Positions 1-11,831 of a stretch of 64,000 nt of DNA are shown here, piece after piece. Position numbers and translations under genes: made by a program. The notes under the pieces are model-generated. The model did no database searches and was not told where the DNA came from. It worked only from the letters and a program-made list of their open reading frames with translations. The stretch covers positions 13,701,249-13,765,248 of the forward strand of contig OY992832.1 of assembly GCA_963921425.1 (NCBI GenBank), read 5' to 3'. This stretch comes from Dryas octopetala. Taxonomy: Eukaryota > Streptophyta > Magnoliopsida > Rosales > Rosaceae. Position 1 is the first letter of the stretch; each line of letters starts with the position of its first letter.

Positions 1-76
1 ATGGCCGGGTTTGTTTGTTTGTGTTTTTGGTTTTTTTGGCTAAATGGGTTTGTTCTTGTTTTTGGTTTTTTTGTAG

Positions 77-1716
77 CTCTGGGACATCAGGTGGGGAGCG
101 AAAATTGATGCCAACAATTGAAGAAGAGCTGGAGAGGAGGTCACTTCTCTATAGCCTATTGATGCCTGTGATGAGCCAATATGTGCCTGGCTTAGACAAA
201 GGCAAAGGGATGTACTTTTTGTTCATAAAATCAGAGGCCAAAACACATGGGGGTCTTGTGGCACGCCCAGTGCTCACTAGCTATTACAAAAGCTCCCATT
301 TCCAACAAAGGCCTTTTGACCCTTACACAAACTACACCAGCCCAAATGAGACCATTCTCTGCCCAGACTCTTACCAAAGCATGTATTCCCAATTGCTCTG
401 CGGCCTCTGCCAAAACAAAGAGGTCCTCCGGGTTGGTGCTGTTTTTGCCTCTGGCTTCATTCGTGCAATTAGATTCTTAGAGAAGCACTGGCCTCTTCTC
501 TGCAAGGACATAGCTTCTGGGACCATAAACCCCCAAATCACTGACCCTTCAGTGCGTGAGTCAGTCATGAAAATCCTTAAGCCTGACCCAAAACTGGCAA
601 ATTTCATTGAAACCGAGTGTGGGAAAAACTCCTGGCAAGGGATCATCCCAAGGCTTTGGCCCAACACAAAGTATGTGGATGTTATTGTGACTGGAACCAT
701 GTCACAGTACATTCCCACACTTGATTACTACAGCAATGGGCTGCCTCTGGTTTGCACTATGTATGCTTCCTCAGAGTGCTATTTTGGTGTGAACCTCAAC
801 CCTCTGTGCAAACCGAGTGAGGTCTCCTATACCCTCATTCCCACCATGGGCTACTTTGAGTTCCTCCCAGTTCAGAGAAACAATGGGATCACCAACAACT
901 CTCTCTCTGTGCCCAATTCTCTTAATGATAAAGAGCAACAACAGCTGGTGGATCTTGTTGATGTCAAGCTTGGTCAAGAATATGAGCTTGTTGTCACAAC
1001 CTATGCTGGTAAGTGGTAACTTTTTTATCTCAACTACTTAATTCATCAAATTCTATATGCATTCTAGCTCAATTTGGTTTCTAAATTTTTGGGACTAAGA
1101 TGGATTTTTGGTGCTATAAATTGCAGGACTTTACCGCTATAGAGTAGGAGATGTGCTAAGAGTGGCAGGGTTCAAGAACAAGGCTCCACAATTCACCTTC
1201 ATATGCAGGAAAAATGTGGTGCTAAGCATTGATTCAGACAAGACTGATGAGGTGGAGCTGCAAAACGCAGTGAAGAATGCTGTGAACCATTTGGTGCCAT
1301 TTGATGCCACTGTGGCCGAGTACACAAGCTATGCAGACACAACCACAATTCCAGGCCACTATGTGCTTTTTTGGGAGCTCAGCCTCAATGGGTCAACCCC
1401 AATCCCACCCTCAGTTTTTGAGGACTGCTGCTTGACCATTGAGGAGTCACTCAACAGTGTGTACCGCCAAGGCCGGGTCTCAGACAAATCAATTGGTCCC
1501 CTTGAGGTCAAGATTGTGGAGGCAGGGACCTTTGACAAGCTGATGGACTATGCCATCAGCTTAGGGGCTTCCATTAACCAGTACAAGACCCCAAGGTGTG
1601 TGAAATTTGCACCCATTCTTGAGCTCTTGAACTCAAGGGTGGTCTCAAACTACTTCAGCCCCAAGTGCCCCAAATGGGTCCCAGGCCACAAGCAATGGTG
1701 CAACCATGATCAATGA
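77..1716 (+). CDS. GH3.6: GH3 indole-3-acetic acid-amido synthetase, last two exons (partial, 5' end outside window)
   Basis: GH3 enzymes adenylate auxin (IAA) and conjugate it to amino acids, lowering free auxin; they act in the cytosol. Two exons are visible, 77-1008 and 1127-1716, joined across a GT-AG intron of 118 bp, with stop TGA at 1714. The first exon opens inside the ATP-binding motif [19 protein letters not shown] follows at about 770-796, and YRYRVGD spans the start of the last exon. The protein ends [14 protein letters not shown] plus a short tail, typical of group II GH3 proteins (GH3.1/GH3.6 type). About 507 residues are present of the usual ~600; the N-terminal ~100 lie upstream of the window. 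Positions 1-76 are the end of the preceding intron. The family is certain. The GH3.6 symbol rests on similarity plus the presence of other At5g545xx homologues nearby, and GH3.1 is the main alternative. Confidence 0.93.
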
Positions 1717-3088
1717 ATTAAAGGAATAAAGTAATGAAGGGACTATCATGTGCTAGCTTTGGCCTCTTAATTGATTTAAGTAGCTGCTTTCATGGAGGTT
1801 CACAAGAACTGTTTTTGTGATCATCTTAGGGAAAGAGTAACTACCCATTTTAGGTTAACCTTATGTTTTTATGTTTATCCCCCTCTTTTGAAATTTTTAG
1901 TTTTTGTTCAAGGTGCAGAGACTTTAAATTAGCATCCATGTACAAAAACAGTTCCTATCTCAATGAAGCTCTTTTTCTTTCTTTGCATTTTGCAATTTGC
2001 AATTTGCTTTTCTTTTTCTATTTGTTTAAGTAGCTGTTCCTTTCTTGCTAATAATAATAATTAATCATCACGTTTCATGGGAATTTGATTCTTAATTCCA
2101 GCCAGGTTTCCTGCCCACTGAAGTCTCATGGGCCTTATATACTATAACGGCACTACTCATCAGAGTCTCAGAAAGCCAACTCCTTTCTTTTTCTCTCTTT
2201 CTATCACTCGCTCAAGCAAAAGGTCACCAACTTTCCCATAGTAATACATATAGTAATTGAGTTACTTTAAGAATAATAAACACTCCTAAAGATCAATTAT
2301 CATATTCTGCTTAATGACTTGGTCTGCGAGTTAGTCAAAGTGACCAAATAATGTGGCTGAAAAGAAAAAGTATTAGGAACCCATATATTAATCACAGCCA
2401 AAAGTGAAAATAAAAACCCATTAGTGAAAAATAAATGAAATTGGATAAAGTACATTATTGATAGACACTATAAGGGCTATATATAGTCTATCGATCGATC
2501 ACCAATTTTGGACATGTATTAGAGGACCAAATTTATGAGGTATGCTATAATATAATGTATGTGACAAAATTGCATGCATATATTAGCAGCAATATTAGTT
2601 TGGCATATTATAGTGCCACCCATATATTATGGGAATGTGTATGTATGTATAGTATATTAGTGTTTTACTTGTACCCAATCTCTGGTCAGGGGCTTGATAT
2701 TATCCGGATATTTGGCCACAACCAATCAAATTAAAGAACTAAAGAAGCCTGTTTTTTTTTTTTTGGTAGGGGGAGGACAGATGAAATAGAATCAGAAGTG
2801 GTTCCTGTTTGGCTTTGTCTTTGATAGCAAAAAAACAAAGAAAAGCCAAAAGCAGTTTTGATTTGAGTGAAAAAACAGATATTTTCAGAGTTTTCAGAGT
2901 CTGTACTGGGCAGACAAAATAATTAAAAGCCCCAGCAGACAAACCCAGAAAAAGAAAGAGACAAATTCGGAGACAGAATTTCAGGTTGCAGATTAAAAAG
3001 AAAAAGGCCATTGTGGATCAGAGAGGCAGTTGTACTAGTGATGCTCAAGAAGATAAAGATAAGGTGGTACACTTTTGTTGTTATGTTT

Positions 3089-3105
3089 GTGTGTGTGTGT
3101 GTGTG
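3089..3105. repeat. (GT)n microsatellite
   Basis: About eight uninterrupted GT units, read directly from the sequence. Confidence 0.9.
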
Positions 3106-3220
3106 GTTGCTGCTTAATTGCTGTAGTGGTGCAAGCAACTGTATCATATGCCTTTGTCTTCTTTATGATTTTCCATTTTCATACAGATTTGAATCAAAAG
3201 CAGTAGTCAAGCAGCAAAAG

Positions 3221-3240
3221 CAACAACAACAACAACAACA
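3221..3240. repeat. (CAA)n microsatellite
   Basis: About seven CAA units. A short open frame reads it as glutamines, but nothing else supports coding. Confidence 0.9.
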
Positions 3241-4115
3241 CTGTGTTCACTCCATTACCACCCAACCAACACTGCATGCAGCCGAGGAATTGCTCATAAT
3301 TACTATTATCAGTTTGTAGTAGTAATCTTGGGGTTTATACATGCATGTGGTCTGTGATTAGTAAATCAAAGAGAGATGAGTCTTTATAAGCATTATGGTG
3401 AAAATGCTTTCTTCAGCTTTAAAAATGATCTCTGCAGTGAATATATTGCAGTAAATTCTGATAAGCAATATTGTGTTCAACACATCATGAAGTGTAAAAG
3501 ACTGGATTGAAATTAATTGTGGGTTGTAAACTGATACCGAGTGAGATGACCAATTTTACTAAAGAGAATGTTATACATTATTCTAATTTTTTTTTCTTTC
3601 TAATAAACAATAGGAACACAACTTTGTCACTCACCAAATTTTAAAGGAATTTGGGTTGGTACTGTCATTACTACTAGGCTGTGGCACATAGAAATTAGAA
3701 GGATTTATCGGTGAAATGATCTAAAACAAGAATCAATATGCAAAAATAACATTTTTCTGAAATTAAAAAACTAAACTTTTTTTTTTTAGAAACATTACAA
3801 GAATTCTTTTTGACCCACAGAAAATGTACGTAGGAGGTAGATTTGAAAAGGAATAATTTTTGTTTTTTTTGTAAAATAATTTTGATTTTGACATTTTCAC
3901 CATAAAATCTTAGAAATATGAGCCCAGACGATTAGTTGAATTCCTCGTTCCGCAGTTGTTGAATTCGAAAGCAAAAGATCGGCGAGGAAGGAGGCACGTA
4001 CAGAGTATATTGTACATTTGTCTGTGGGTCCCGCAGTCCATGCAGTCACGGCAAAGCGAGAAGCATAGAATACCTGCTCCTCTACAGGGGGAGGGGGGGC
4101 CATGCTTATGATCTC

Positions 4116-4330
4116 GCCACGTGGCAGTTGAGCAGCGTTGACCTGGCTCTGAGAGAGAGAAGGGGATTTTGGGGACCCACCTGCTGGACCAATGAGGGCA
4201 GAGACTCCACGTGGGCCTGTTTCTGAGTTTTACATTGGTCGGCCCAATATAGAGGATGCATAAGGAGGAATCAGCTGGTGGTGGTGCCACCGGAGGAGAA
4301 AAGTCTAGCTTGATATGGTGCTGCCACGTG
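4116..4330. promoter_or_regulatory. Cluster of three G-box (CACGTG) elements in a GC-rich patch
   Basis: CACGTG occurs at 4118-4123 (within the palindrome GCCACGTGGC at 4116), 4208-4213 and 4325-4330. The patch is clearly richer in GC than its surroundings. G-boxes are bound by plant bZIP and bHLH factors. No gene start is visible on either side within 2 kb, so a promoter role is inference; an unannotated non-coding transcript or a mobile-element promoter are alternatives. Confidence 0.5.
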
Positions 4331-5470
4331 GGAAAATCTGCAGCGGCAGGTTACACTTTCTATTAATTGTTGATGTGGCAACAACTAATTGGGTAAACCT
4401 TTATCCAAATTAAGTGAAATAATTAAGGATTTATTCCTTGATATTGCCAATGTTTGCCTCCTTATGGAAGCATGGTTTCTTAACCTCAATTAGGCAATCA
4501 CTTCCTTTTCATTCTGTTTATTTTTCTTTTGTTATGTCAAAACTAACATTGCAATTTGTCTCCTCCGTACAAATTAATTTGATGCATAATAACAGTCGTG
4601 ACTCGTTGATGAAGATGGACCTGGACTATCAATAGCCAAACCACACAAAACAACAAGCAGATGGTAGAAAGTTATCTAGAGATCTCTATGACTTTAGGCT
4701 AAATAAGTCGATATTCTTATTCCATCAAAAGACCCCCCAACCAATGTTTACAAACACTTAAATAAGGCGTTAACCCTAGAATCCTTAAAAAGAAAGGAAA
4801 CTACCAACAAAAATAGGAATACTAAATATTCTACCCAAATAAATAATTTATAATGAAAATAAAAATACTAAACATATTATTATATTAAGTCTGGTAGTCA
4901 TCAAAGTACTCTGGCCTCTTAGTGATCCGCTTGGGTCTCTCATTGGATGCTCCTGCATCACTCGTGACCTTACCTACTAAGAGATAAATAGAAAATCAGA
5001 CTATAAGATGAGATATAATATGACCATTTTTTTTTTTCCATGAGATATATTATGACCATTAGTTGTAAATATTTACCACAGTGTTAGGTATATATACAGA
5101 TGTTGTGGTCCTTGTGGACATCATGATGAATCATACAACACTTTTTTTTTTTTTTTTTGTTCCAAGAAGAATTAAAGCTTAGAAGGGAACAATTTTAGAA
5201 TCACAACTCTTTTTTTATGTGTTAGATACATCTGTCTCGTATCAAATGTCTATCATGTATATATTAAGTAGAATATATTTCGTTGTATTGTACTAATATT
5301 TTTTGGGATAAAATCTTCATATATACACACCTAAATTGTTTAAGTTAAAGACAATATAAATATAACATAGCGGCTAGAATGTATAGTTCTAAAAAACTGT
5401 CACCATAAATATGGATGAGTAATCTACCCCTAAAATTATATTATCATTGTACATTTGTACAATAGTACTA
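4331..5470. other. Intergenic, AT-rich, no gene recognised
   Basis: Contains poly-T tracts near 5030 and 5142 and no coding signal on either strand. The frame at 4438-4635 is not similar to a known family. Confidence 0.5.
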
Positions 5471-5700
5471 GGCTTGTTTGGGAGTGCTTTTGTAGGAAGC
5501 GATTTTGCTCAGTACGTATTGCTTTTATTAAAAGCGCTTTTGTTAAAAATTCATAGATTTTTTTGAAAAAAATTCAAGTGCTTATTGTTAATATACTTGG
5601 AAGCGCTTTCAAGTGCTTTTAGAACTCGAAAACGTTTTCTTTTTTGCACTACATAAGCAAAAACGCTTTTAAGCCTTCTAAAAACATTACCAAATAAGCT
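5471..5700. mobile_element. Short MITE with imperfect TIRs, Tourist-like
   Basis: The left end begins GGCTTGTTTGGGAGTG and the right end is ACATTACCAAATAAGCT, whose reverse complement AGCTTATTTGGTAATG pairs imperfectly with the left. Internal AAGCGCTTTT motifs recur. The trinucleotide CTA flanks both sides (5468-5470 and 5701-5703), consistent with a 3-bp target duplication as in PIF/Harbinger elements. At 230 bp it has no coding capacity. Confidence 0.6.
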
Positions 5701-5703
5701 CTA

Positions 5704-8398
5704 AATACATAATAAAATGCCAATGACCAACTCGAACTATAAAGACGGGTAAAATCTTTGTAATTTTCTTCTTCATTAATTACTCCCAGTAAACCATTAA
5801 ACACTATTAAGTTTACTATAAAATGAATGAAAGTTATAGGGTTTCTACACGTTGCATATTCGAAATTATTGACGTAATAAACAAAGATGACAACGCACAC
5901 ACATGACACATGTACATCATTACTAGCAGTAAGCAAACAGCTATCAATTATTAGTTTCGATGCTCAATTGCTCTCAGCACGGAACAGAAATGGAAGAACA
6001 ATGGGATTTGAGGGTGATAGAAAGACAAGTCAATAAGAGATCAAAAATGTATGAGAATGACAGAGAAATTAAACCATGCTTTTTGCGACAATTTATCAAA
6101 CAATGATGTAGATACATGAACCAAATGTGAACCCATTATATATAATGATGTAGATACATAGATTGCAATCCATATATTATATAACTACTTTGATCATGAA
6201 CCAAATGTGAAATGATAGTAACCAAAAGATCATAATTGTTGACAATTACCAGCTGTTAAGCAAAATAATAATTGGGTTATTAACCACAGGATTATTTATA
6301 GAAAATGTAACCTCAAGCACATATAATCAAGCATATATCCATGCTAGATCAATGTACATCATATAAAGTATAAACATTATGGGAATTCACATTAATGACA
6401 TGTCATTAAGATTAATATGCCCTTATTTTTTAAGAAAATAGTGACGGAATTGGACGGAGGCTGCACATTGCAACCAATTTTAAATTCAAGTAATAAACTG
6501 ATATAATATTTTTTTTCAATGATAAAGTGAAATTGATTTTAAAGTTCAAGTAGATAAAGTGCAAAAAAAGCCTTTTAAATAAGAAGTCACTCACAGTACT
6601 CTTTGAGACTATGATCTATTCCTTCTTGGTTCTTAGCTTGCTCACATGATATTAAGCATTTGAGAGTCAAAAGTGGACTAGTAATTGGAATATATGAGTT
6701 CAAAATTCAAATGAAGAGGACCCTCCAAAAGAGCAAACCATTAGAATATGTATTAATGATTGGGGAAGGCAGGGCAAGTGAGAGCCAGTGACTGCTCCAA
6801 AATCAAAGATCCGCCCAAGGGCCCAAAATTCACGTGAAATGTCACGTCTCCTTCGACGAAGGTGACGGCCCAACTTAGGCAGTTCTGGACGTGTACACTT
6901 CTCCATGTCACCTCACACGTGGGCTGTGGCCCCATTCACACGTGGGGGATATCTGATTTGTTTTCTTGCCGGGCTCATCACATTGAGCCCTCTTGCCTCT
7001 CTTTGGGCCCACAACTTTGTCATCAACAGTGTTGTTGTTGTTGTTACTTGTTAAACACTTTCACTTCAATACGACTAGTGGATTACTTCACTTGTTAATA
7101 GGGAAAAATGGTTGTAGAATTATAATTAAACACATGAGTTAAATTGGATCGCTCAAACAATTGTGGAGGACTGAGTTGTTAATGAGTGTGGTACCCATTA
7201 TGAGATTTATATTTAATTTTTTTTATTATTTACAAGCGCGTGAACGACTGATACTAACATTTCTTTTAAACAGAAAAAAAAATAAAATATGTGAAATTGA
7301 AGGACTGACACTAACAATTGCCTTTAAATAAACAAAGAATGAAATATGTGAGATTTAATAATGCAACCACATAAGTACCTAACCTTCATGTTGACATACT
7401 TAGATATTGCATCATTGGTTAATTAATACCTCATTACTTATTTTAGTTACTTATTAGTCTTAAAGTTCAACTAGTACAGCCTCTAAGTACCCTTCTTAAT
7501 TATTTGTAAAGCATGATTTCAACTTTTTGGACTAAGCTTACTTTCTTATGCATGTATTGGTAAGTAATGCTAGAATTCCTCAGGTCAGTACTGCAATATT
7601 CATAGTATACATCATTAGTAGTGATTTTCTATGTTTATGTTATTACTTATTAGTAATGAATATTTATATATCATGAGTAGTAATTGTTATTGTTATCCTA
7701 TTTGGGGTTGTTGGGAAGCTTATTATAATTCAATTCTAGTGTCATCAACGCTAGTCAAAAAGTTACACCTAGCACTGTTGAATTCAATTCAATTCTACAG
7801 CCTCTAACCCTTCTTAATTATTAGTTACACCTAGCACTGTTGAATTCAACTACACTCGGCTGCTTCACACATGAGCTGCTACCAAGTTACATCACACCTA
7901 TTTAAAAATTAAAACCAATAAACAATTAATTAAGTAAATGCGTACTGTTGGAAGTTAGACCAGAAAATAAATTAAAAAATGTAACTTGATTTAATTAAAT
8001 AAAAAAAACCCCTTAGCTAGATAAAATGGATAAACAACACCACCTGAATGTATATTTAAGATCCTTATGTTACTCCTGTTGTCTCCAATCTTAGTCCATC
8101 TCACTGAAGTCATTGGAAGAACAAATTCATTAAACAAATTTAAAGCATTGCTTGAAGCAATCGTCACTAGCTAGAAACTACGACATTCTTCACATAAGCA
8201 AAAGGAATCTGATTCTCTTTTTATGTTCAAATATGGCCTCAGTGGCTCGATCAGTCTCACTTGAAGATCACCATCATGTTAGCTAGCTAGTCTTAATTAG
8301 AGTCCAAAATAAAGGAAACAAAGAAAAAAAGATATCCCCTGAAGATTCTTTTGTTTCTTTAATTAATTTTTCTGTTATTGTTTAAAACACATAGTTAG

Positions 8399-8401
<3 letters not shown>
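5704..8401. other. Intergenic, no gene recognised; G-box cluster and local duplications
   Basis: AT-rich. A G-box cluster at 6831-6944 is listed separately. Near 7478-7855 short sequences recur: AGTTACACCTAGCACTG appears twice about 60 bp apart, and a phrase beginning ACAGCCTCTAA appears at about 7477 and 7797. No reading frame resembles a known protein. Confidence 0.5.
6831..6944. promoter_or_regulatory. Second G-box cluster
   Basis: CACGTG at 6831-6836, 6916-6921 and 6939-6944, with further ACGT cores near 6844 and 6890, all within 115 bp. This is the same type of density as at 4116-4330. No adjacent gene start is visible, so function is unknown. Confidence 0.45.

Positions 8402-8430
<29 letters not shown>
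8402..8430. repeat. (TA)n microsatellite
   Basis: About 14 TA units in an otherwise AT-rich region. Confidence 0.9.
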
Positions 8431-8934
8431 TGCTATACATATATGTTCCTTTCAAGGTGGCGTCTTCAGACTGCGATGAATATTTAATGAAGAGTGAAAG
8501 TGAGAAGTGGTTCGATCAGTGAGTGAAAATGCTGCATGTACGTGCACAAGTATATAAACTCGATCATGTGAATCACACCTTTTGAATTTTAGGCACATCC
8601 GCACATAGGTTTTGTTTCAAACTTCAACCACTCTTATCCTATAGATTAATTTTAGGCAGGAAATTAATGCTCCCTTTAAATAAATTCTAAAAATAAAACA
8701 CTAGTCGATCTACATATACATATATATTCTTACATATATATAGGAAATAATTTTTCTTACCAACCAATCTCGCATATTATACAATCAACGTCATTGTAAA
8801 CTTTATGTATATATATTAATTTGAATCTACGGTTCAGACTAGCTAACAACTAATAAGCACAATTAGTGTAACAAAAAAAATAAGTACAATTAGTGGGCTA
8901 ATGGTTTGTCGTGTATTAATTGTTCTGTTGGGCT

Positions 8935-9700
8935 GTTGAGAATTAAATGTCAGGGTCTTCCTACCATCAAACATTGCTGAAAAAACAACTACACTTGAGA
9001 GTTGAGGCTAATGGTGTGTCACGTCTAGCTAGGTCAAAGCTGTAATACAAAAATGTGTAAACAAATAAACAGATAATATATGATGCCCCCAGGTCAAGAG
9101 ATCGAGAATAAAAATTAATTCAGATAAGAGACACTGTTGAACAAGGTACCCAGGAATAGGAATGATGAAGTATTGAAGTTGATAACAAGACCAATTCAGC
9201 TGATCGAGGTGGATGATATATATTAATATATATAATATTATTGTCTTCAACTTTCATTGACCATTTGGCTATTGGATATATACATATAGAAAGAACATGG
9301 TGACATAGTAACTTGGAGGTTGCTTCCTACCATCAAGCAGTGCTGAAAACAACAACACTACTAATATAGTCGCTCACTAAAACAGTTACGTCTTCAAAAG
9401 TTGTATCTAATTACAAATTGAATATAAATAATGTTGATTCTTAATTAAATGTGATGCTCAAATTTACGGTTATTATTATATTGTTATATTGTTAGATTAT
9501 TGATCTGACAAAAGAGTAGTAGCCCGCCTATACACAAATTGATAAATAATCATTCAAAGCTAGGTCAGGAAAAATTAAGGGAAAGAAGTGACAAGTTAGA
9601 CAAGAATGATGAAGCAGATACCAAAACCAATTGTGAGATGATGCAATACAATTATATTATTCTAGCTTCTTGTCTTCAATTTGGACCACTTTGGCTACCA
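8935..9700. repeat. Diverged tandem duplication, two units
   Basis: Phrases occur in the same order in 8940-9280 and 9320-9700: CTACCATCAA followed by GCTGAAAA; GAATGATGAAG; ACCAATT; ATATTATT; then TGTCTTCAA followed by GACCA and TTTGGCTA. The similarity is patchy, so the duplication looks old. No coding frame is shared between the units. Confidence 0.45.
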
Positions 9701-10258
9701 GAATATGGTTAGCTTGGAGTCTTGGACCTATAGCTAGCTTGCTGCCTCCACTACGTACTGACTGCCACTTACTATTATTTTTAGGAAAGCTAAGAGAACG
9801 GTCCAATCGTATTTGATACTTCTATATATGGCATTATTTGGGGTTTTGAAAACAGTATTCATACGTACCATAATCTCTTTTGGGGATCTTATTCTGATCT
9901 CTTTGAACACAATATATAATTGTTGTAGTTTATTTGAAGTTTTGTCCATTTCTAATGGGTTTCTCTAGCTTCTTTTTATCATGAGAAGTATCCATGATGA
10001 TATATCAGGAGGTTTTCGATCTCCTGTTTGTGGACTAATATAGTCGATCATGAGATTGATCATAACAGTACGTGAACATGCATAATGTATTAATGTCAAA
10101 TGGAGTATATTATTGGACTTATTTGGTAGACGATCACTATTTAAGTAAGTAACCAAATATTTTGGTTAATGATTATCACCATTTAGGTAACAAGTTATTT
10201 GATTGATCGATGATCACCAAAGGCAACAAGCTAAAATTATTTGACTAATTTCTGTTGG
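9701..10258. other. Intergenic, no gene recognised
   Basis: AT-rich with no convincing frame. The open frames at 9734-9949 and 9965-10156 on the minus strand lack recognisable similarity. Confidence 0.5.
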
Positions 10259-10560
10259 TTTTTTTTTTTTGGGTACGTACTAGGGCGGACTAAAGGCCCA
10301 AATTAACAAAATAAAAGAACTGGCTACAAAGATCTTCAAAGATAAGATGGGTCACAAAACTCAGGGGAAAGTCTAGAACTACACAATCCAAATTCTCACC
10401 AAACCCAATGGAGGCAAGTTTGTTAGCCACCACATTTTGCTCGCAGTGAATATGTCTAAACGGAATTTGTGTTTGTAAAGGTGCTGTTGAACTGGAATCG
10501 ATCTAATAACGTAAAGTAATAGTAAAGCATATAAAAATTTCTTAAGACTGTCTATCTTTC
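10259..10560 (-). mobile_element. 3' fragment of a non-LTR retrotransposon (RNase H-type tail and poly-A)
   Basis: On the minus strand one frame around 10480-10310 reads HIHCEQNVVANKLASIGFGENLD, resembling the end of plant RNase H domains in LINE-derived proteins (pattern H-x-x-R/C-E-x-N-x-x-A-N/D-x-L-A). It is followed by a 3' stretch and a run of A (T on the + strand at 10259-10270), as at LINE 3' ends. Only the tail is present. The young copia element begins 48 bp beyond. Confidence 0.5.
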
Positions 10561-10607
10561 TCACATAATTAACACTGAAATCACAGGGGCAAATGTTTAG
10601 GTATGTC

Positions 10608-11184
10608 TGTAAGTTGCTTTATACATTATTTAACATACACATCTCATATGTACCAATCAAAACATATATATATATATATATATATTGTATCCAGTAAATA
10701 CTCATACATATTGGCTGCAGTATACTTACCTGATGAACTCATGGCAATTGCAGGGGATTGACTGTGAATCGAGATGCACACCAGCTGCTTGATATATGGT
10801 CTCAACGCACCAGTCTTCTGGTCTGCACACTATGCTTAAGAACTTCACTCAAGATGGGGAAGTGGATAAAAAGCTCGGATGATGGTGCAGCCAGGGACCA
10901 ATGCTATATATAGGGTCATGAGATTATGAGTGTCCTCCCACTAAGGTACCTCATACTCAATCCTAATTTGACTCCTATACAAAGACTTGCTGCAGTCATG
11001 CTTGGTTTACTGCATATAGCAGCTGTATCTAAGTTATCCTAGTTCATATAGGATTAGGATTCCATCTTTATATGAACTAATCATGTAGTAGCATTTAGTG
11101 AGTTCTCCTATTACTTGCTCCTTAAGAATAATCAGTTAGTTGAATCCTAATAGAACAAGGCTTGCAGTCCATTAGAATCTTACA
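10608..11184 (-). repeat. 3' LTR of the copia element (element sense)
   Basis: 577 bp. It differs from its partner mainly in the length of an internal TA run. The purine tract lies just inside it. Confidence 0.93.
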
Positions 11185-11195
11185 TTCTCCCACTT
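11185..11195 (-). other. Polypurine tract of the copia element
   Basis: The minus strand reads AAGTGGGAGAA immediately before the 3' LTR, the expected place for plus-strand priming. Confidence 0.85.
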
Positions 11196-11831
11196 GGACT
11201 AGCATTGTTCTTTAATCAATGACTTCACTGATAATTCATCAAGTAATCTGTAATTGCGCTAGAGATATCAACTAAAACTTAACTTAGATCAACTTAGTCA
11301 AGACACAGTTGTAGACATTAGACTATGAGACGTTTTTAGACTATCATTTGTCCAAACAACTCATAATCATTAATGTTCAAACTGCATCTTACCTCAGTCA
11401 TTTTCCAAACATGAAATACTAAAAAAAATATGAGCTTACAAATATCTGTTGGCATATTCTCAGTACTTAACCATTTGTAAACTTGGTCCTATTGTATGAA
11501 TTGCTAATCTTTAAGCAATTCCTCTTATCTTATTAGTAAGATTACTGTATGTATATATATAAAATTACGGTATGCATGCATATACCAGAAAATATATATA
11601 TATCTACATATGTACATTAGTCTTAATGAACTGAATAAGTGAATAAACTTTAAATGTTTAAGTTGAACTATTAAGCTGTAATCATGATAATCATAGTTCA
11701 ATCTTCAACATAACTGAAACTATAAAATTTAACTGAATGGCATTGATCTACTTAAGCCTCAACTAAAAACAGAAGTTGCAATAACAAAACCAAAAAATAC
11801 TAGCAGAAAAGATAGACAGTTCCCTCTATGC

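Larger units (their letters stand above)
1717..4115. other. Intergenic region, no gene recognised
   Basis: The 3' UTR of the GH3 gene probably occupies the first few hundred bases. The rest is AT-rich with poly-T runs and two microsatellites, listed separately. Short open frames at 2739-3319 on both strands are low-complexity and match no family I know. Confidence 0.6.

Noticed and set aside
3910-4290. 126-codon minus-strand frame across the G-box patch
   Set aside because: Rich in W, C and R without recognisable domain, and overlapping frames on the same strand are equally open.
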